Below, piece by piece: positions 1-11,233 of a stretch of DNA of 64,000 nucleotides. The stretch spans positions 10,925,992 through 10,989,991 of the forward strand of contig CM036252.1 of assembly GCA_020698575.1 (NCBI GenBank). Reading direction: 5' to 3'. Source of the stretch: Bostrychus sinensis (lineage: Eukaryota > Chordata > Actinopteri > Gobiiformes > Eleotridae). The notes under the pieces were generated by a model. That model was not told the origin of the DNA and did not search any database. It worked only from the letters and a program-made list of their open reading frames with translations. A program made the position numbers and the translations under genes. How positions within the stretch are numbered: position 1 is the stretch's first letter; every line of letters begins with the position of its first letter.

Positions 1-1073
1 TTGACAGGATTCAAAAATAATGCAAAAAGCAAAGTATAGTGCTAGTCGGCAAAAACAATATATCGTAAAGCAAGGAGTACAATGACGTTAAACTTAGAAT
101 GAACTACCACTATATCATAAAGCAGGGAACACATTGACATTAAACTTAGCATGAAGTGGCACTACACTAAAGACGACTAACAAAGGAGAATACTCAGTAA
201 CTAGTGTTAAGCAATACACATAAGTACATATCTGAATCATATGAACAATGATTAAAAGTGATATCTCAAAATTAATATGTGAGGAGTCATAATCTAAGAA
301 TTTTATTGATTCATACACAGGGCCTAAACTAGGGCAGATCATAAGTGGTACACTGGAAAACTTAATTTTAACTTTTAGCTTTAGCAGTTGATAATTTTAT
401 CTGATAACAAATGCTAATCTATTTGCAGTAACCAAGCTATAATTTGTTTGAACAACTATGCAAGTACAAGTATTTGTAATTGGTAGATAGTGTGATCTAA
501 TATAATACAACATAGTCACAAATTCAACTCTGGTCTCTCAGCACATAAGGACACCCCTGGCTTAGCTGAAATAGATTTATATTCAACTTTGCTGCTTTTG
601 CAGGATGTTTACAAAACAAAAAGTAGGCTAGTAAGTTTCTAAAAGTTGTCTAAACAGAGTTATAGATTCAAGATTCAAGAGAGATTCAAGTCCATGCACA
701 TAGGAATTCTTGTGCAGGGCTCTCTTGGAGTCGAGTACAAGGGTTGGTGTCCTGTTTTAGCTTTGTTAGCTTAGCTTTTAGCTTAGCTTTTAGCTCAGCT
801 GCTGTGTTCTTGTCCTGTTTTTAAGAAGATAAATGACATGGCAGCTCTGATAAACCATTATAGTGGTATGTGACCAACTCTGACATGAAAAAACGTACAC
901 ATCAGCACATCATAAAGTGACCACATTTTAGAAAGAAAGAAAGAAACAGGATGATTGTTTTAGTGCTGCCTAAGTGCTGCCTTGCCTATCTTTTCTTCCT
1001 TTATTTAAAAGTACTGTGTTTTGGTTATGAGTGTTTTATAATATATTAAATGCTAAACCTTTCTTACACAGAG
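1..1073. other. AT-rich upstream flank of receptor A
   Basis: I see no coding gene here. Positions about 58-110 and 111-164 are two diverged copies of a roughly 53-bp unit (TATCRTAAAGCA...ACTTAG). Around 760-800 there is a short tandem run of TTAGCTTAGCTTT. The end of the stretch (about 1060-1071, CTTTCTTACACAG) looks like a 3' splice site immediately before the receptor A start codon. This suggests an upstream 5' exon that I could not place. Confidence 0.5.
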
Positions 1074-1953
1074 ATGGCCAACTCCACGCTGGATAAACAG
1101 TTTGACAACTGTGTCTCCTCCATTATGAGCCGGGACATCTTCACATGCATGGTTCACAGTCTACCTCCTTTTCCTGCCTGTTTTCCTGTTCGTCCTCTAC
1201 ATCGGCTTCAACAAATGGAAGAATCCTCAGTCTTCTCCATCAGGAAACATCAGCCACTCTGACGTCTTCACCTTTAACATGGTCGCCATGGAGATGACCA
1301 GTATCGTTGGGTCGTGTGTGGCCTGCTATGGATTCTTCAGTTGGGAAGGTTACATCGTGTCCATAGGAGGAGATCTGATCCTCACAACCTCAGTGGGACA
1401 GGTGCTGTTCCATAGTCTCACCTGTGTGGAGCGTTACCTGGCTGTGGTCCACCCTGTCACCTACATGAGGCTGAGGAGAGGGAGCGGCGTCACCGTCAGG
1501 AACATCAGCATCGCTTTTGTTTGGATCATTAGCTTCACGCACACTTTCTTTTTTCGAGTTTTTAAAATTGATTTGTTTTATAAAATTTCAGGTTTTGTTT
1601 TGTACACAATGCCTGTGCCATTGGTTGTTTTTTGTAGCGTCTCTGTTCTCTGTGTTCTGATTCGTCCGAAGCCTGGGGAAGGGGGCGGGGACAGGAAGCA
1701 GATCGACCAATCAAAGCGGACCACTGTTTACACCATGATGGCCATACTGGGAGTTCTGCTGCTGAGGCTCTTTGTTCATGTAACCAACTATAGCATTTTC
1801 CTTTCACCCTGGTTACATGTTGATGGATGTGTGATGACGATGGTAACTATATGGTCGTCTCTGCCCAGCAGTCTGGTGTTACCACTGCTGTTTCTGCACC
1901 GAGCAAGGAGACTACCAGGCTGCAACTACAGCTGGATATTGTGTGTAAAATGA
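1074..1953 (+). pseudogene. Receptor A: frameshifted rhodopsin-like GPCR
   Basis: This is a member of the fish GPCR family that fills the window, closest to receptor B. The start MANSTLDKQ at 1074 follows a splice-acceptor-like CACAG. The reading frame is lost near 1146-1152: B reads TTCACTTCATGGGTCAC, whereas here one extra base gives TTCACATGCATGGTTCAC. TM1 is therefore read in the wrong frame, which runs to a stop at 1262. From about 1150 the correct frame continues through TM2, CVERYLAVVHPVTY after TM3, VLCVLIRPKPGEGGG, QSKRTTVYTMM in TM6 and LPSSLVLPLLFLHRA in TM7, to the stop at 1953. Apart from the indel the gene looks well preserved. It is either a recent pseudogene or carries a base-call error. 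Confidence 0.8.
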
Positions 1954-2205
1954 TTTTAATTTAAATTCATATTTATCAACCTTTCATTACTAAAACAAAT
2001 TTGGTACAATCTCGGAGTCTACAGCACTACATACTCACATTAAGAGAAGTAAATGTCATTTTTAAATTTATGATACAAAGTGTCTGACGGTTCCTACTCT
2101 CACTGCTACTCTGCAGAAACTTTATTTAGACACGAGCAGTTGTCAAACTCCATCGCACCTTTAGCGACAGAGAGGGATTCACAATCAGTTTATAATGGCA
2201 ACAGG

Positions 2206-3070
2206 TAGGGCTGTAATGATTAGTCGACATAATTGACGATGTCTATTATTAAGATTTGTCGACACTAATTTTTATAGTTGATGCGTCGTATGGACACACA
2301 TTTAGTTTGTAAAATTGCAAAAAAAAAAAAATTTTTTATTTTGTGGGACCGCAATACACTGCAGGAAGTTAAGGGGGCAGTATTTCCCGTTGTCTATCAT
2401 TGTCTGTCTCTCTCAACTGCATTCTGACGAAGAAGAAGACACAAACGATGGCGGAAAGTCCGACGGAAGCGGAGAAAAGAATTAGACCAAAACATTCGAC
2501 AGTGTGGGACTATTTCAAAGAAAAAAGTCAAAACAAAGTCAGTACTGTGTAGGCTCTGAAAAACGGAGCTGTCTTTTCACGGGAGTACAACAGCAATGCA
2601 TGAGCACCTGAAACAAAAACACCCGGGAGTTGTGTCCACTTCTGATATTCACGGGTACGTTTTTGCAAGTTAAGCTAACGAGGCACATTTAGCATGTAAC
2701 AGTAGTCTGCGAGCTGACAAATGTCACATGCAGTCCGTAAATTGCAGATATATCAAAACTTTTCTCTGTTGTTCACTCGCGACAAATATGTCAGTTTATT
2801 TTGTTGCGTTAATTTATAGCTAATATTTTTATTTTTTAATATAACTTGGGGTTATGTTAAAAATATATATATCATATATCTTGGTCATTATTTTAACAAT
2901 AGAACATTGTTATGGTAGAAGGGTGATAAACAGGGATGTGCTTGAGCAGGTGTAATATGTACAGCAGTGTGGGGTTAGGTAAACACAAAGACAACAGAAA
3001 TAATCGTTTTGGTAGTCGATTAGTCAGCGATTATTTTTCCAATTAGTTGACTAGTCAAATGATTATTTCT
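2206..3070 (+). mobile_element. Degenerate hAT-type element with a ZBED N-terminus
   Basis: The left end reads TAGGGCTGTAATGATTAGTC, and related inverted sequence (AGTCGATTAGTCAGCGATTA) occurs near 3014-3060. The interior (about 2448-2640) encodes a decayed BED zinc finger. After a start MAESPTEAEK it shows STVWDYFKEK and later EHLKQKHPG, as in hAT transposases, but a stop interrupts it. No catalytic region remains. The right end is not sharply defined and I could not identify a target-site duplication. Confidence 0.65.
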
Positions 3071-3071
3071 G

Positions 3072-3134
3072 TATCGTCAAAATTAGCATTATGCCTCATG
3101 AGTCAGAGAGTGCATAATGCTAATTTTGACGATA
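3072..3134. repeat. Perfect 23-bp inverted repeat with 17-base loop
   Basis: Arms at 3072-3094 and 3112-3134 are exact reverse complements of 23 bases (starting TATCGTCAAAATTAGC), separated by 17 bases. It sits at the junction of the hAT remnant and a LINE fragment. It could be a foldback remnant of a small element. No miRNA or RNA-gene identity is claimed. Confidence 0.85.
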
Positions 3135-3204
3135 AATATGATATTATTTGTCAAACTGGTTAGGATTAGGAATAGGATTATTTATTTATTTACTCCTTTA
3201 TTTG

Positions 3205-3425
3205 AAAGGAGACTGGAGTCTTTGCTGAAACATAGATGGCTGTGTCATCAGCATACACCTGGCACTCAGCCTCTGTGCAGATGTTTGGGAGTTCACTGAT
3301 GTAGAGACAAAACAGCAGTGGACCCAAGATTGAACCTTGTGTTATCCCTATTTTATATTCACGAGGAGCTGATGTAGTGCCATTGATTTTTACACTCTGT
3401 ACAGTAGACTTAAGGTTATTGGTAA
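3205..3425 (-). mobile_element. LINE reverse transcriptase fragment
   Basis: On the minus strand the sequence reads GITQGSILGPLLFCLYI, then a short spacer, then VYADDTAIYV. These are the RT motif preceding the catalytic YADD and the YADD box itself of non-LTR retrotransposons. Only this short core is visible, without an open frame of useful length on either side. It is a dead fragment, and the clade cannot be assigned from so little. Confidence 0.75.
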
Positions 3426-3808
3426 ACTAACACAAGCAGTAAAATAAATGTTCCCTCTTATACTGTGCTGATAACACAACAATAAACTAAGCATAGCCTT
3501 AATCTGCTACCAAATATACTCTACACTCATTTTTTATTTGTTTATGTTTATAGCTTTCAAACGGCACCAATCTGGGTATTGCTCGTCAACATGTGGTGCA
3601 GGGAAAAGAGCAAGGAGAGTGGGTAACCGTGGGACGGTCCCATAGACACTGCTTTTTTGTTATGAAAATTTCAGGAAAGATCTTGGTCGCCTGTAGAACA
3701 GCAATGCATGTTTTACTTTACAAACATGTGAGTAAAAGAAAGCAGTTCTAATGATTACTGTACTACTGCCGTTTAGAAACAGAAACCCCAGTAAGGTGTA
3801 AAAAAACA
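3426..3808. other. Intergenic, no gene seen
   Basis: AT-rich sequence between the LINE fragment and the TA-flanked element. I see no exon, RNA gene or delimitable repeat. Confidence 0.4.
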
Positions 3809-3810
3809 TA

Positions 3811-4334
3811 CCGTATTTTCCACACTATAGGGCGCTCCGGATTATAAGGCGCACTGTCATTGAATGGTCTATTTTCAAACTTTTTTCACATATAAAGCGC
3901 TCCGGACTAAAAGGCGAAACAAAACAGTCAGATAAGTCAGTCAGTCAAACTTTATTCAACGCGTTCACCATAACTCCCAAACTTGAAAAAAAAAAAACAC
4001 AATCTGAGACGGCTAAATCAAACGATAGCGTATTCACAATAACTCATAACTGTTCAGTTAACGTCATAACAAAATACAACACAATACTCTCACTTTTTCA
4101 GTTCATTCCTCGTCCACAAATCCCTCAAATTCTTCATCTTCAGTGTCTGAGTTAAAAAGTTGGGGGATTACGGCAATATTATGGTGCAGCACAGTATGTA
4201 TTACTCCGCGATGCTCCTGACTACGGTAGCCATAAATAAATTCATATATAAGGCGCTCTGGATTATAAGGCGCACTGTCGTTTTTTGAGAAGATTGAAGG
4301 CTTTTAAGTGCGCCCTATAGTGCGGAAAATACGG
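3811..4334. mobile_element. TA-flanked DNA transposon (MITE-like) with GGCGC repeats
   Basis: The ends are inverted: the left begins CCGTATTTTCCACACTATAG and the right ends with the complement of CCGTATTTTCCGCACTATAG. Both ends are flanked by TA (3809-3810 and 4335-4336), as in Tc1/mariner-type insertions. Subterminal copies of GGATTATAAGGCGCACTGTC lie at both ends (about 3838 and 4259). The interior has no transposase, so it is non-autonomous. Confidence 0.75.
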
Positions 4335-4336
4335 TA

Positions 4337-5201
4337 CTATTTTCTTTATTGTGCCATTATTGAGAGGTACCATTTATTGACATTTCAAATATTTAAACAC
4401 CTTTAAATATGCTTGTTTTATCTATAAAAACATAATAGGCCTGTCTCCCCACCTCTGAGGGAGTTTTGTGATGTAGAAATGTACCTAGTGCTAGATTAGC
4501 ACCCAGAGGTGACTGTGAGATAATTCAATACACAATACTCATGTGTCAAGTGTATGAGGTGTAATAGTGTTCCAGCTGCTTTAAAAACAACTTTAAAAAT
4601 GAAGTTTATGTACTGTATAAGCACTCAATATGTTTATATTCTAAATTTGTGCCCACTTTTATGTAGTTCTTTCTTCATTATTGTGTTTTATGTTGTAAAC
4701 ATTGTGATTTTTGTTTGTTCTTTATTGTTTTAAGACTGCTGATAGAAGTTTGCTTTAAGCTAAATATGGCATATTTAAACAAAGTAATGCCTTTGTACCA
4801 CGTGATGATTAATATGCATTGTACTTTCCAAACAAGTACATATAAATAAAATAAAAATCAAACTTGGCCAACATGAAGTACTATTGTAGTAGTGAAGACC
4901 ATAGCAATCAGGACCAAGACCTGTCTGAGACTTTTAGGGCCCGAGATCGTGTCGCGACAAAGATCAACGCAAATCAAGGCCAGACCAGTGCACAAACACA
5001 ATATACAGCAAAAAAATAAAAGAGTCACCAGTCAGTGTCTAATAAATAACAATCATTTTAATTGATATGATGACTGACTGGACTTGGCATTATTTAAGTT
5101 AACATCAAGAGAGAGGCAGTGCTTAAACACCACCAGGAGCAGAGTTAACATCAAAGTTTTTTATTTGTTAGTGTTATTTCTTATGGATAAGTGATGGGCC
5201 A
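4337..5201. other. Intergenic, no gene seen
   Basis: AT-rich sequence with several polyadenylation-like AATAAA strings near 4850. No open frame with recognisable content. It may include the decayed interior of the hAT element whose C-terminus follows at 5202. Confidence 0.35.
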
Positions 5202-5420
5202 GTGTTTGTGTGTGGGTCCGGAGCGGTGCTGACTCTGTGCGGACCTCTGTTAATAACCATCCCTATATCAAGCTCTGAATGTGAGCGAGCATTTTCTCAG
5301 ATAAACTTCATTTGCAGCCCAAACCGAGCCTCCCTGCACACTTCCACCATCTCCGAGTTACTCTTTCTCGATATTGTCCGACCTTCCCCTTGTCCAAATT
5401 TAATCCGGTCCCTTATGTGA
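5202..5420 (+). mobile_element. hAT transposase C-terminal dimerisation fragment
   Basis: The translation contains ITIPISSSECERAFSQIN followed by NRASLHTSTISELLFLDI. This matches the pattern of the hAT C-terminal dimerisation domain, in which a P-x-S-S-x-x-x-E-R-x-F-S core is followed by R-x-x-L and a final hydrophobic helix. The frame ends at 5420. The rest of the transposase is missing, so this is a remnant. Confidence 0.65.
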
Positions 5421-5919
5421 GGTCATGGGTGGCCAAGGGACACAGGACAGTCCCGGACACAGGGAGTAAAGTGATGCCAGGAGGAGGAGGAGTCCAGGAC
5501 ATGACTGTGGTTATAACAACTAGATACGGTAAAGGATTTCCTGGCTGTAATGTATGATAATGTAAACAAATATGTTAAATATAACTTAAAATTGAGTATA
5601 AATGAACAGTTGTTTAGTATTTTGGCATGTGTGTGCGTCTATGCATTGTGTTGTGTGTATGTTCTGGTATCAGTGTTGGCTTATGGACTCTGGCGTCACA
5701 ATTTTTGTTTTGGAATCATTTGATTTACAAATTAAGCCCTGGACTGGGACTGTGGTTGGGACAGAGAGAGCACCTGTTCTCTGGCTGGAGGAAAAATTCA
5801 CCTTTTTTTTCCCCCATTTGCATTTTGTTTTTTTAGACCTAAAAACAGAACCATTACCTGCAGAAATACTCCAAAACAGATCTTAAAACCTGTAAAAACC
5901 TGTAAATTATGAAAATACA

Positions 5920-8077
5920 CACTCTTAGAATGGATGTGTTAAATTTCTACACAGTTTTTGTGTTACTACTATTTTAACACATGTTGTGTTAAAATGTCAA
6001 ATGTACACTCAAGGAAAAAAGAAACGCACCATTTTCATTTTCTCAATTTGTCAAAAAATATTACAGACTACAATGAGTTTAGTTCTATTCTGAGTCAAAA
6101 TGAAATGACTGTTTTCCTGGTTCTGGTTGATTGAGTTTGATGAGCAATAACAAGTGTATTTTTGTATTAATCACCTCTGTCTGGGTCATGAGTAAAACTC
6201 AGAGATGAACTGGACCTGTCCTCAATTGTGCACAACCATTCCCTATAAAAAGACACCAAAATGGAAAAAAAAAGCACATTTGTTCCCAATGCCACGACTC
6301 CTGCAACCAGAGAGAGATTGGCAGCCATTGGCCTGCTTCAAGCTGAAGGAGCACACGGCTGTAGCCAGGAGTTTGGAGTCCATCACTCTACTGTTGTACG
6401 CCTCGCTGAGCGTTTCCACACCACTGGATCCTCCAATGACCGTCCCAGATCTGGTCGACCACATGTCACAGCTGCTGCATTATTATTGTTTGGTCATGTT
6501 ATTGTTATTGAAACTGTCATAAGCATTGATTAATTGGGTCTGAATATCAGGGACGGGTTTATGGTTGATGTGCACATGGAATATTTCCATCAAAAATAAG
6601 TAACCAAACAAAAAATGTGGTAAAAAAGCAGTGGTGTGTTTCTTTTTTCCTTGAGTGTATGTGTTAAAATGTTTATTTAAAATTACACAAGTTGTAAGAT
6701 GTGTTAACCTATTACCCAATCACAAAGCTGCATCATCTAATTTTAAACCCAGTAACCACTGTTAGTGAGCTCCTGTTTTGGGCGCGGAGAGAACTTTAAA
6801 GGTAAGCTAGCATTTGTTGATGCTATTTCACATTATTTTTTAATCGTGTAAATGTGTAATAAATTTTTTTGAGGGATGTGGGTGTAGATGTAAGCAACTC
6901 TGTACTTTTCTCATAAAAGTTTACCAATTTGTCGGTTCAGATACCACTCATATGTGCGTGTCTCACCGCTACAGTGAACCTGGCCCAGCTCCTGTGCAGC
7001 TAACGCCGCTCTCTGTTCACAGTTCTCGGTCTGAATCGGCAGCAGCCAGCGGGACTCGCTCCGGCCAGGGTCAGACTCACCCCCGGCCAGGGTCGGACTC
7101 ACCCCCGCCCCGAGAGAGGGACCAGCATGAGACAGAGCAGAGGGGAGCACGGTGAGGTGAAAGTATTAGTGCTGTGTTCAAACTTGCTCGCTCGGTTTTA
7201 CTGCCGTTCAGAAACTAGTTTATTAGCACCGCGCTAAAGCTAAACTTATATGCTATTATGTCACATCACTGCGGAGCTGCGTCAAGGTTTGGTCGGGTTT
7301 AAACCTGGTTTAGAATCAGACTTGTTTTAGACCGAGTTAAGACCTGGTTTAGTCCTGGTTCAGCTGTGGTTTAGACCGAGTTCAGGCCTGGTTTAGACCT
7401 GGTTTAGACCTGGAGGGGGGTTATGGTCAGGGGTTAGTGAGTGCCACCTCTTTGACCATGGATGAGTTTTTGGTGACTTTGGTGGGTCAGGGTCTCTGAA
7501 AGCCCTAATCCTGGCTAAATTAGACAAAATTGTGAAACATATTTTAAAATGCATGTGTGGTGAATGAAGTAATTTGGAAAAAAACATTTAACACTTGTGA
7601 CCATGTCCTGGATGGCAGGGAGATTTCTGAGACGTCTCAGCTGAAGACCATTACAGAAATCACTGATGTCTGCAGATGTTCACTAAATTCTGATGCAGAA
7701 TGTGATAGACTTCTAAAATTTAACACATATTTTATTGAATTTTTTGACAGAAATGAATACCAATGTCCAAAACTTTGACAATAAATGTGAATGAACATTT
7801 TTCTGTAGTTCTGGATTTTTTGTATTATTCAAGCATATAACATAAGCATTTTCAGATAATATATATATAAATATATAAAAGTGTGTTGAAAGTAACACAG
7901 AATTGTGCTTTTTTAACACATATTTGTGTTAAAACATTTAACACACGTAATGTGTTGAATACGCCAACACTGACTGAGTTGAAAACAACACATTTTGTGT
8001 TGTCCTTAACTACACACAGAGGTGTGTTAAAATACAACACATTATGTGTTGTTTTTAACACATCTGTTTTAAGAGTG
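5920..8077. mobile_element. 2.16-kb TIR element with a nested Tc1 insertion
   Basis: The left end CACTCTTAGAATGGATGTG and the right end (complement CACTCTTAAAACAGATGTG) are inverted. Both subterminal zones are rich in TGTGTTAAA/TTTAACACA strings (5940-6003, 6660-6710, 7870-8070). The middle (6720-7830) is less repetitive. It has a possible first exon ending AACTTTAAAG/gtaagc near 6800, a GC-rich patch at 6950-7150, and a run of CTGGTTTAGACC-like units at 7290-7415. No transposase is recognisable. The layout (simple-sequence ends around a promoter-like core) resembles the element at 26041-29776. The target-site duplication is unclear. Confidence 0.6.
6004..6659 (+). mobile_element. Internally deleted Tc1-like transposon
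   Basis: Ends at 6004 and 6659 are inverted (TACACTCAAGGAAAAAAGAA at the left, complement TACACTCAAGGAAAAAAGAA at the right) and carry TA at both borders. The interior keeps the transposase N-terminus from about 6261, including FGVHHSTVVRLAERFHTTGS and NDRPRSGRP, the paired-type helix-turn-helix and linker of Tc1 transposases. The DDE catalytic part is gone. It is inserted inside the 5920-8077 element. Confidence 0.85.
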
Positions 8078-8090
8078 CAGTTAGCTGGAT

Positions 8091-8545
8091 TAGAGTGACC
8101 ACCTGTCCCACTTTTGGTTGTACTGCACAGCCATTGAGGCATTTGTCCTGCCGTCCCACTTATTCAGATAATGTCCCACTTTTTTATTCCCAGTGGATTT
8201 TATAAAAAGTGAGATTTAAGTTTAGATCAAGGTCAGGTCAGTGTTCCTGGTGTAAATATTTGAGGGCGACCTGTCTCTCTGGGTTGGTCTCAGGAAAAGG
8301 CCTCTCTCCATGGGACGGCTAGCTGGTGGTGGCACCGCTGGAATTCATTTTTTATAAATTAATTTTGGCAAAAACATTACTTTGCAAACTGTGTGTGTTT
8401 TATGTTGAAACAAACAGCACATCAGATGTTGTATATGGCCTAACTGTGGCGGCTGTATTGTCATCTAAACTTTTATTTCTCGAGTTTGTCCCACCAAATT
8501 GCAAAACTTCTCCCACTTTTAGTACTTTTTGAGGTGGTCACCCTA
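8091..8545. mobile_element. Non-autonomous hAT element with perfect 8-bp duplication
   Basis: Termini are TAGAGTGACCACCT at the left and the complement of TAGGGTGACCACCT at the right. They are flanked on both sides by AGCTGGAT (8083-8090 and 8546-8553). An 8-bp duplication with TAG..G ends is typical of hAT. The interior repeats GTCCCACTTTT-like strings and has no transposase. The related sequence at 10880-11000 (GTCCCAGTTTTAGACTTC) may be an older copy. Confidence 0.85.
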
Positions 8546-9970
8546 AGCTGGATATCATACTTGTTTATAAAATCCCTCACATAAAACTCAAAGGAGATAG
8601 AGTAGCCAAAAAATTGTGCTAAAAAAAAAATATTGTTACTTCAAAATAATATTACCCAAGTAGATGTAACTAATGAGTACCCACCTCTCGCTGAGTTTAA
8701 AGGGTACATGGGTAAAAACAAAGAGCTGCTTCATGTCCACATCACTGTCAGGGAGGAAGCATAAGGAAATATAGCATTTCAAAATTCCCCATGGTTTCTG
8801 TTTTTACTGGTGGATTCAAAACACGCGTTACATATTCAAATTACTGAGGAAAGAGCTCGGTGAATTATGAAGCTGTAACACACGAACACAGAGCAGTGAC
8901 CGTAGAGCCACAGAAAGACCCGAAGCGACGGAGAAGAGTCTGGGACTGGACCAGAGAACAATATTTAAGGTAAACTTGTATTCTATTTTAGAGGTTAAAC
9001 TATACAGCCTAATGTTACCATAGGGCACAATGTAGAATCATTTAATATGGCGACTGATTATTGCTGCCAAGTTACGCTAAACATAAAACATGATCGTGAT
9101 AATGTTTGTTATTTTGCTGTGATTTTTGTTTTTTTGCTATGATTGTAGAAATATGCATCTGTCATGTCATGTTTTTACAAATGATTATGTTTTCCATGTT
9201 TATACGTCACTGTAGCCTGTGTACGTTCACTGTCCCCACTCATTCTTCATATGAATGCAAGAGGAGCATGGACCTTATAATATAAAATAGTATTGTGTAA
9301 AAACTAGTGGTGAAAGGCAATTAAAAAAGGAAATCTAATTTATTACAGGCTTTCTAATTAATCACAATTAATTGTATCAAATGGCATTATTTATGTGTCA
9401 AAAATAAAATTAGGAGCTAATTTGTATATTCTTCTTGCATATTTTAACTTAGTTACCCTGTGCTAGAAATTATGTCATTGAGAAAAGTTCTGTGTTGCCA
9501 TAGACATTTAAATGTAATTTTTTTTTAACATGTTAATAATTAATCATTCATAATTACTGCATATAAGTCTCAGCAGTAGTAAAAACTTTAGGACTAACTT
9601 TTGGGTATATTTTACTCAGTGCTCGAGTCGATTAAAAAACTTAATCAGATTAATCACACTCTTGGGTTTTGATTAATCACAATGTATAACTTATTAGATT
9701 TTCCATGGCAATGTGCTGCTTTTTAATAAAAAAAATAAAATAAAATAAAGGCCCAGAGGTTGAGGAGTGTGTTTTACTTGGATATACTGCATGAGACCTG
9801 ACTCCTCTGCTCCTCTCAGCACCGCGGACAGAGGCGGGGCCACCGTCACCTGTCAGAGGCGGGGCCACCGTCACCTGTCAGGGGCGGGGCCACCGTCACC
9901 TGTCTGCAGTGAGGCTGAGTCAAGAACTGACGTTTAAAGAAAAAAAAAAAAAAAAGACTGTCTATACCAA
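8546..9970. other. Intergenic repeats; possible first exon; 25-bp tandem repeat
   Basis: No protein gene is recognised. Positions 8870-8970 resemble a promoter/first exon ending ATATTTAAG before gtaaac, without recognisable coding content. About 9310-9700 is an AT-rich dispersed repeat with TTAATCACAATTAATTG and TTAATCAGATTAATCAC, probably a MITE. At about 9830-9905 there are three copies of a 25-bp GC-rich unit (AGGCGGGGCCACCGTCACC). Confidence 0.45.
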
Positions 9971-11233
9971 ACATGTCCAAAGTCCAGCCTGGGGGCCATT
10001 TGTGGCACAGGTTAAAATTTCATATGGCCCTCAGCTTCTATGACAAAATGTATGACACCCAGCAGCACTTTCATGCAGTGTTTCCATAGCTTTGTCTATA
10101 CATTTGTATAACATGTCAGAGCAAGTTTTGTATGTTTTAAACTATTAGAAACATTAACATCAGGCTGAGCAAAAAATGCTCAAAGATGTTATTTTGTTGC
10201 AGTTGATTTTAGATTTTGTCATCAGAGAAGGAAAAATTATTTGGCCTTTGAAAAGAAAAAACTGTGCATTCAATTTATCCTATCTGTATGTTTAGCTCCT
10301 AAAAAAACTCCTTTGCACATCTTCAAAGCTGGCCCTCTTTGACTATAGTATACGTTTCATAAAAGAACCCCCCCCCCCCCCCCCCCTTGTTATTTATTTT
10401 GGTTATTTATGTGTAAATGTATAAGTTAATAATAAAATAAATAAGTACAAAAAAAAAAAGCAATAAAAAAAAATATATAAAAAATAAATAGATAAATAAA
10501 TAAATAAAATAAATATAAATAAATATATTATTTTATATTATTTATTTTATTTTATATTATTATTATATTATAATATAAATAAATTAATTAATTATAGAAG
10601 AACCCTGTAAAAAGGTCCCAAAATCAGTCAAAATCTATGAACTCACCTATGAGGCTGGGCGTTTTCTCTGTGGTCCATCTGTTCCTGGGACATGTGAGCC
10701 TTGTGTGGTGAAGGCACAGTCCTCTGCATCACAAGGCTAAAAATAAGCAGCATACCAGCAGCATATTAAAATTTCCACTGACTATGCGATGTCTCATGGA
10801 AATGAGTGAGATTTATTTATAACCATTGCACTAAATTAAAATGCCATGCAAATTTTAGGATTACCCTGATCTTATGCCCAGGCCCGCTGACAGGGAAACG
10901 CACCAGATGTCCCTATTTAACTGGGACAGTCCCAGTTTTAGACTTCTTGTCCCATGTCCCAACACACTTATACGTCCAAGTTTTTAACATACTGCGTCCC
11001 CATTTTAACCAACAGAAAAGCACAGAAAACTTAAAATAATTCATCTAAAGACGAAAGCCCTAGCGTCAAGCACTTTGAATTACTTAACAGCAAATTGTAT
11101 AGATTTTGGAAGCTTTTTTGTCATGCAACTCATTCATCATTACATTATAAAACAACATTATGAAAATCAAGTCTGTGCATCAAGTATATGTGGCTGTCAC
11201 TGAATGTAAATCTGTTTAACTTTGCAGGTGAAG
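9971..11233. repeat. Repeat remnants and low-complexity DNA
   Basis: Around 9970-10350 is a degenerate dispersed repeat (CAGCCTGGGGGCCATTTGTG ... GCTGGCCCTCTTTGAC). A 22-base C homopolymer follows at about 10365-10386, then an AT-only stretch at 10440-10590. At 10880-11000 there is a fragment resembling the hAT at 8091-8545. No gene seen before the lectin exon. Confidence 0.5.
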
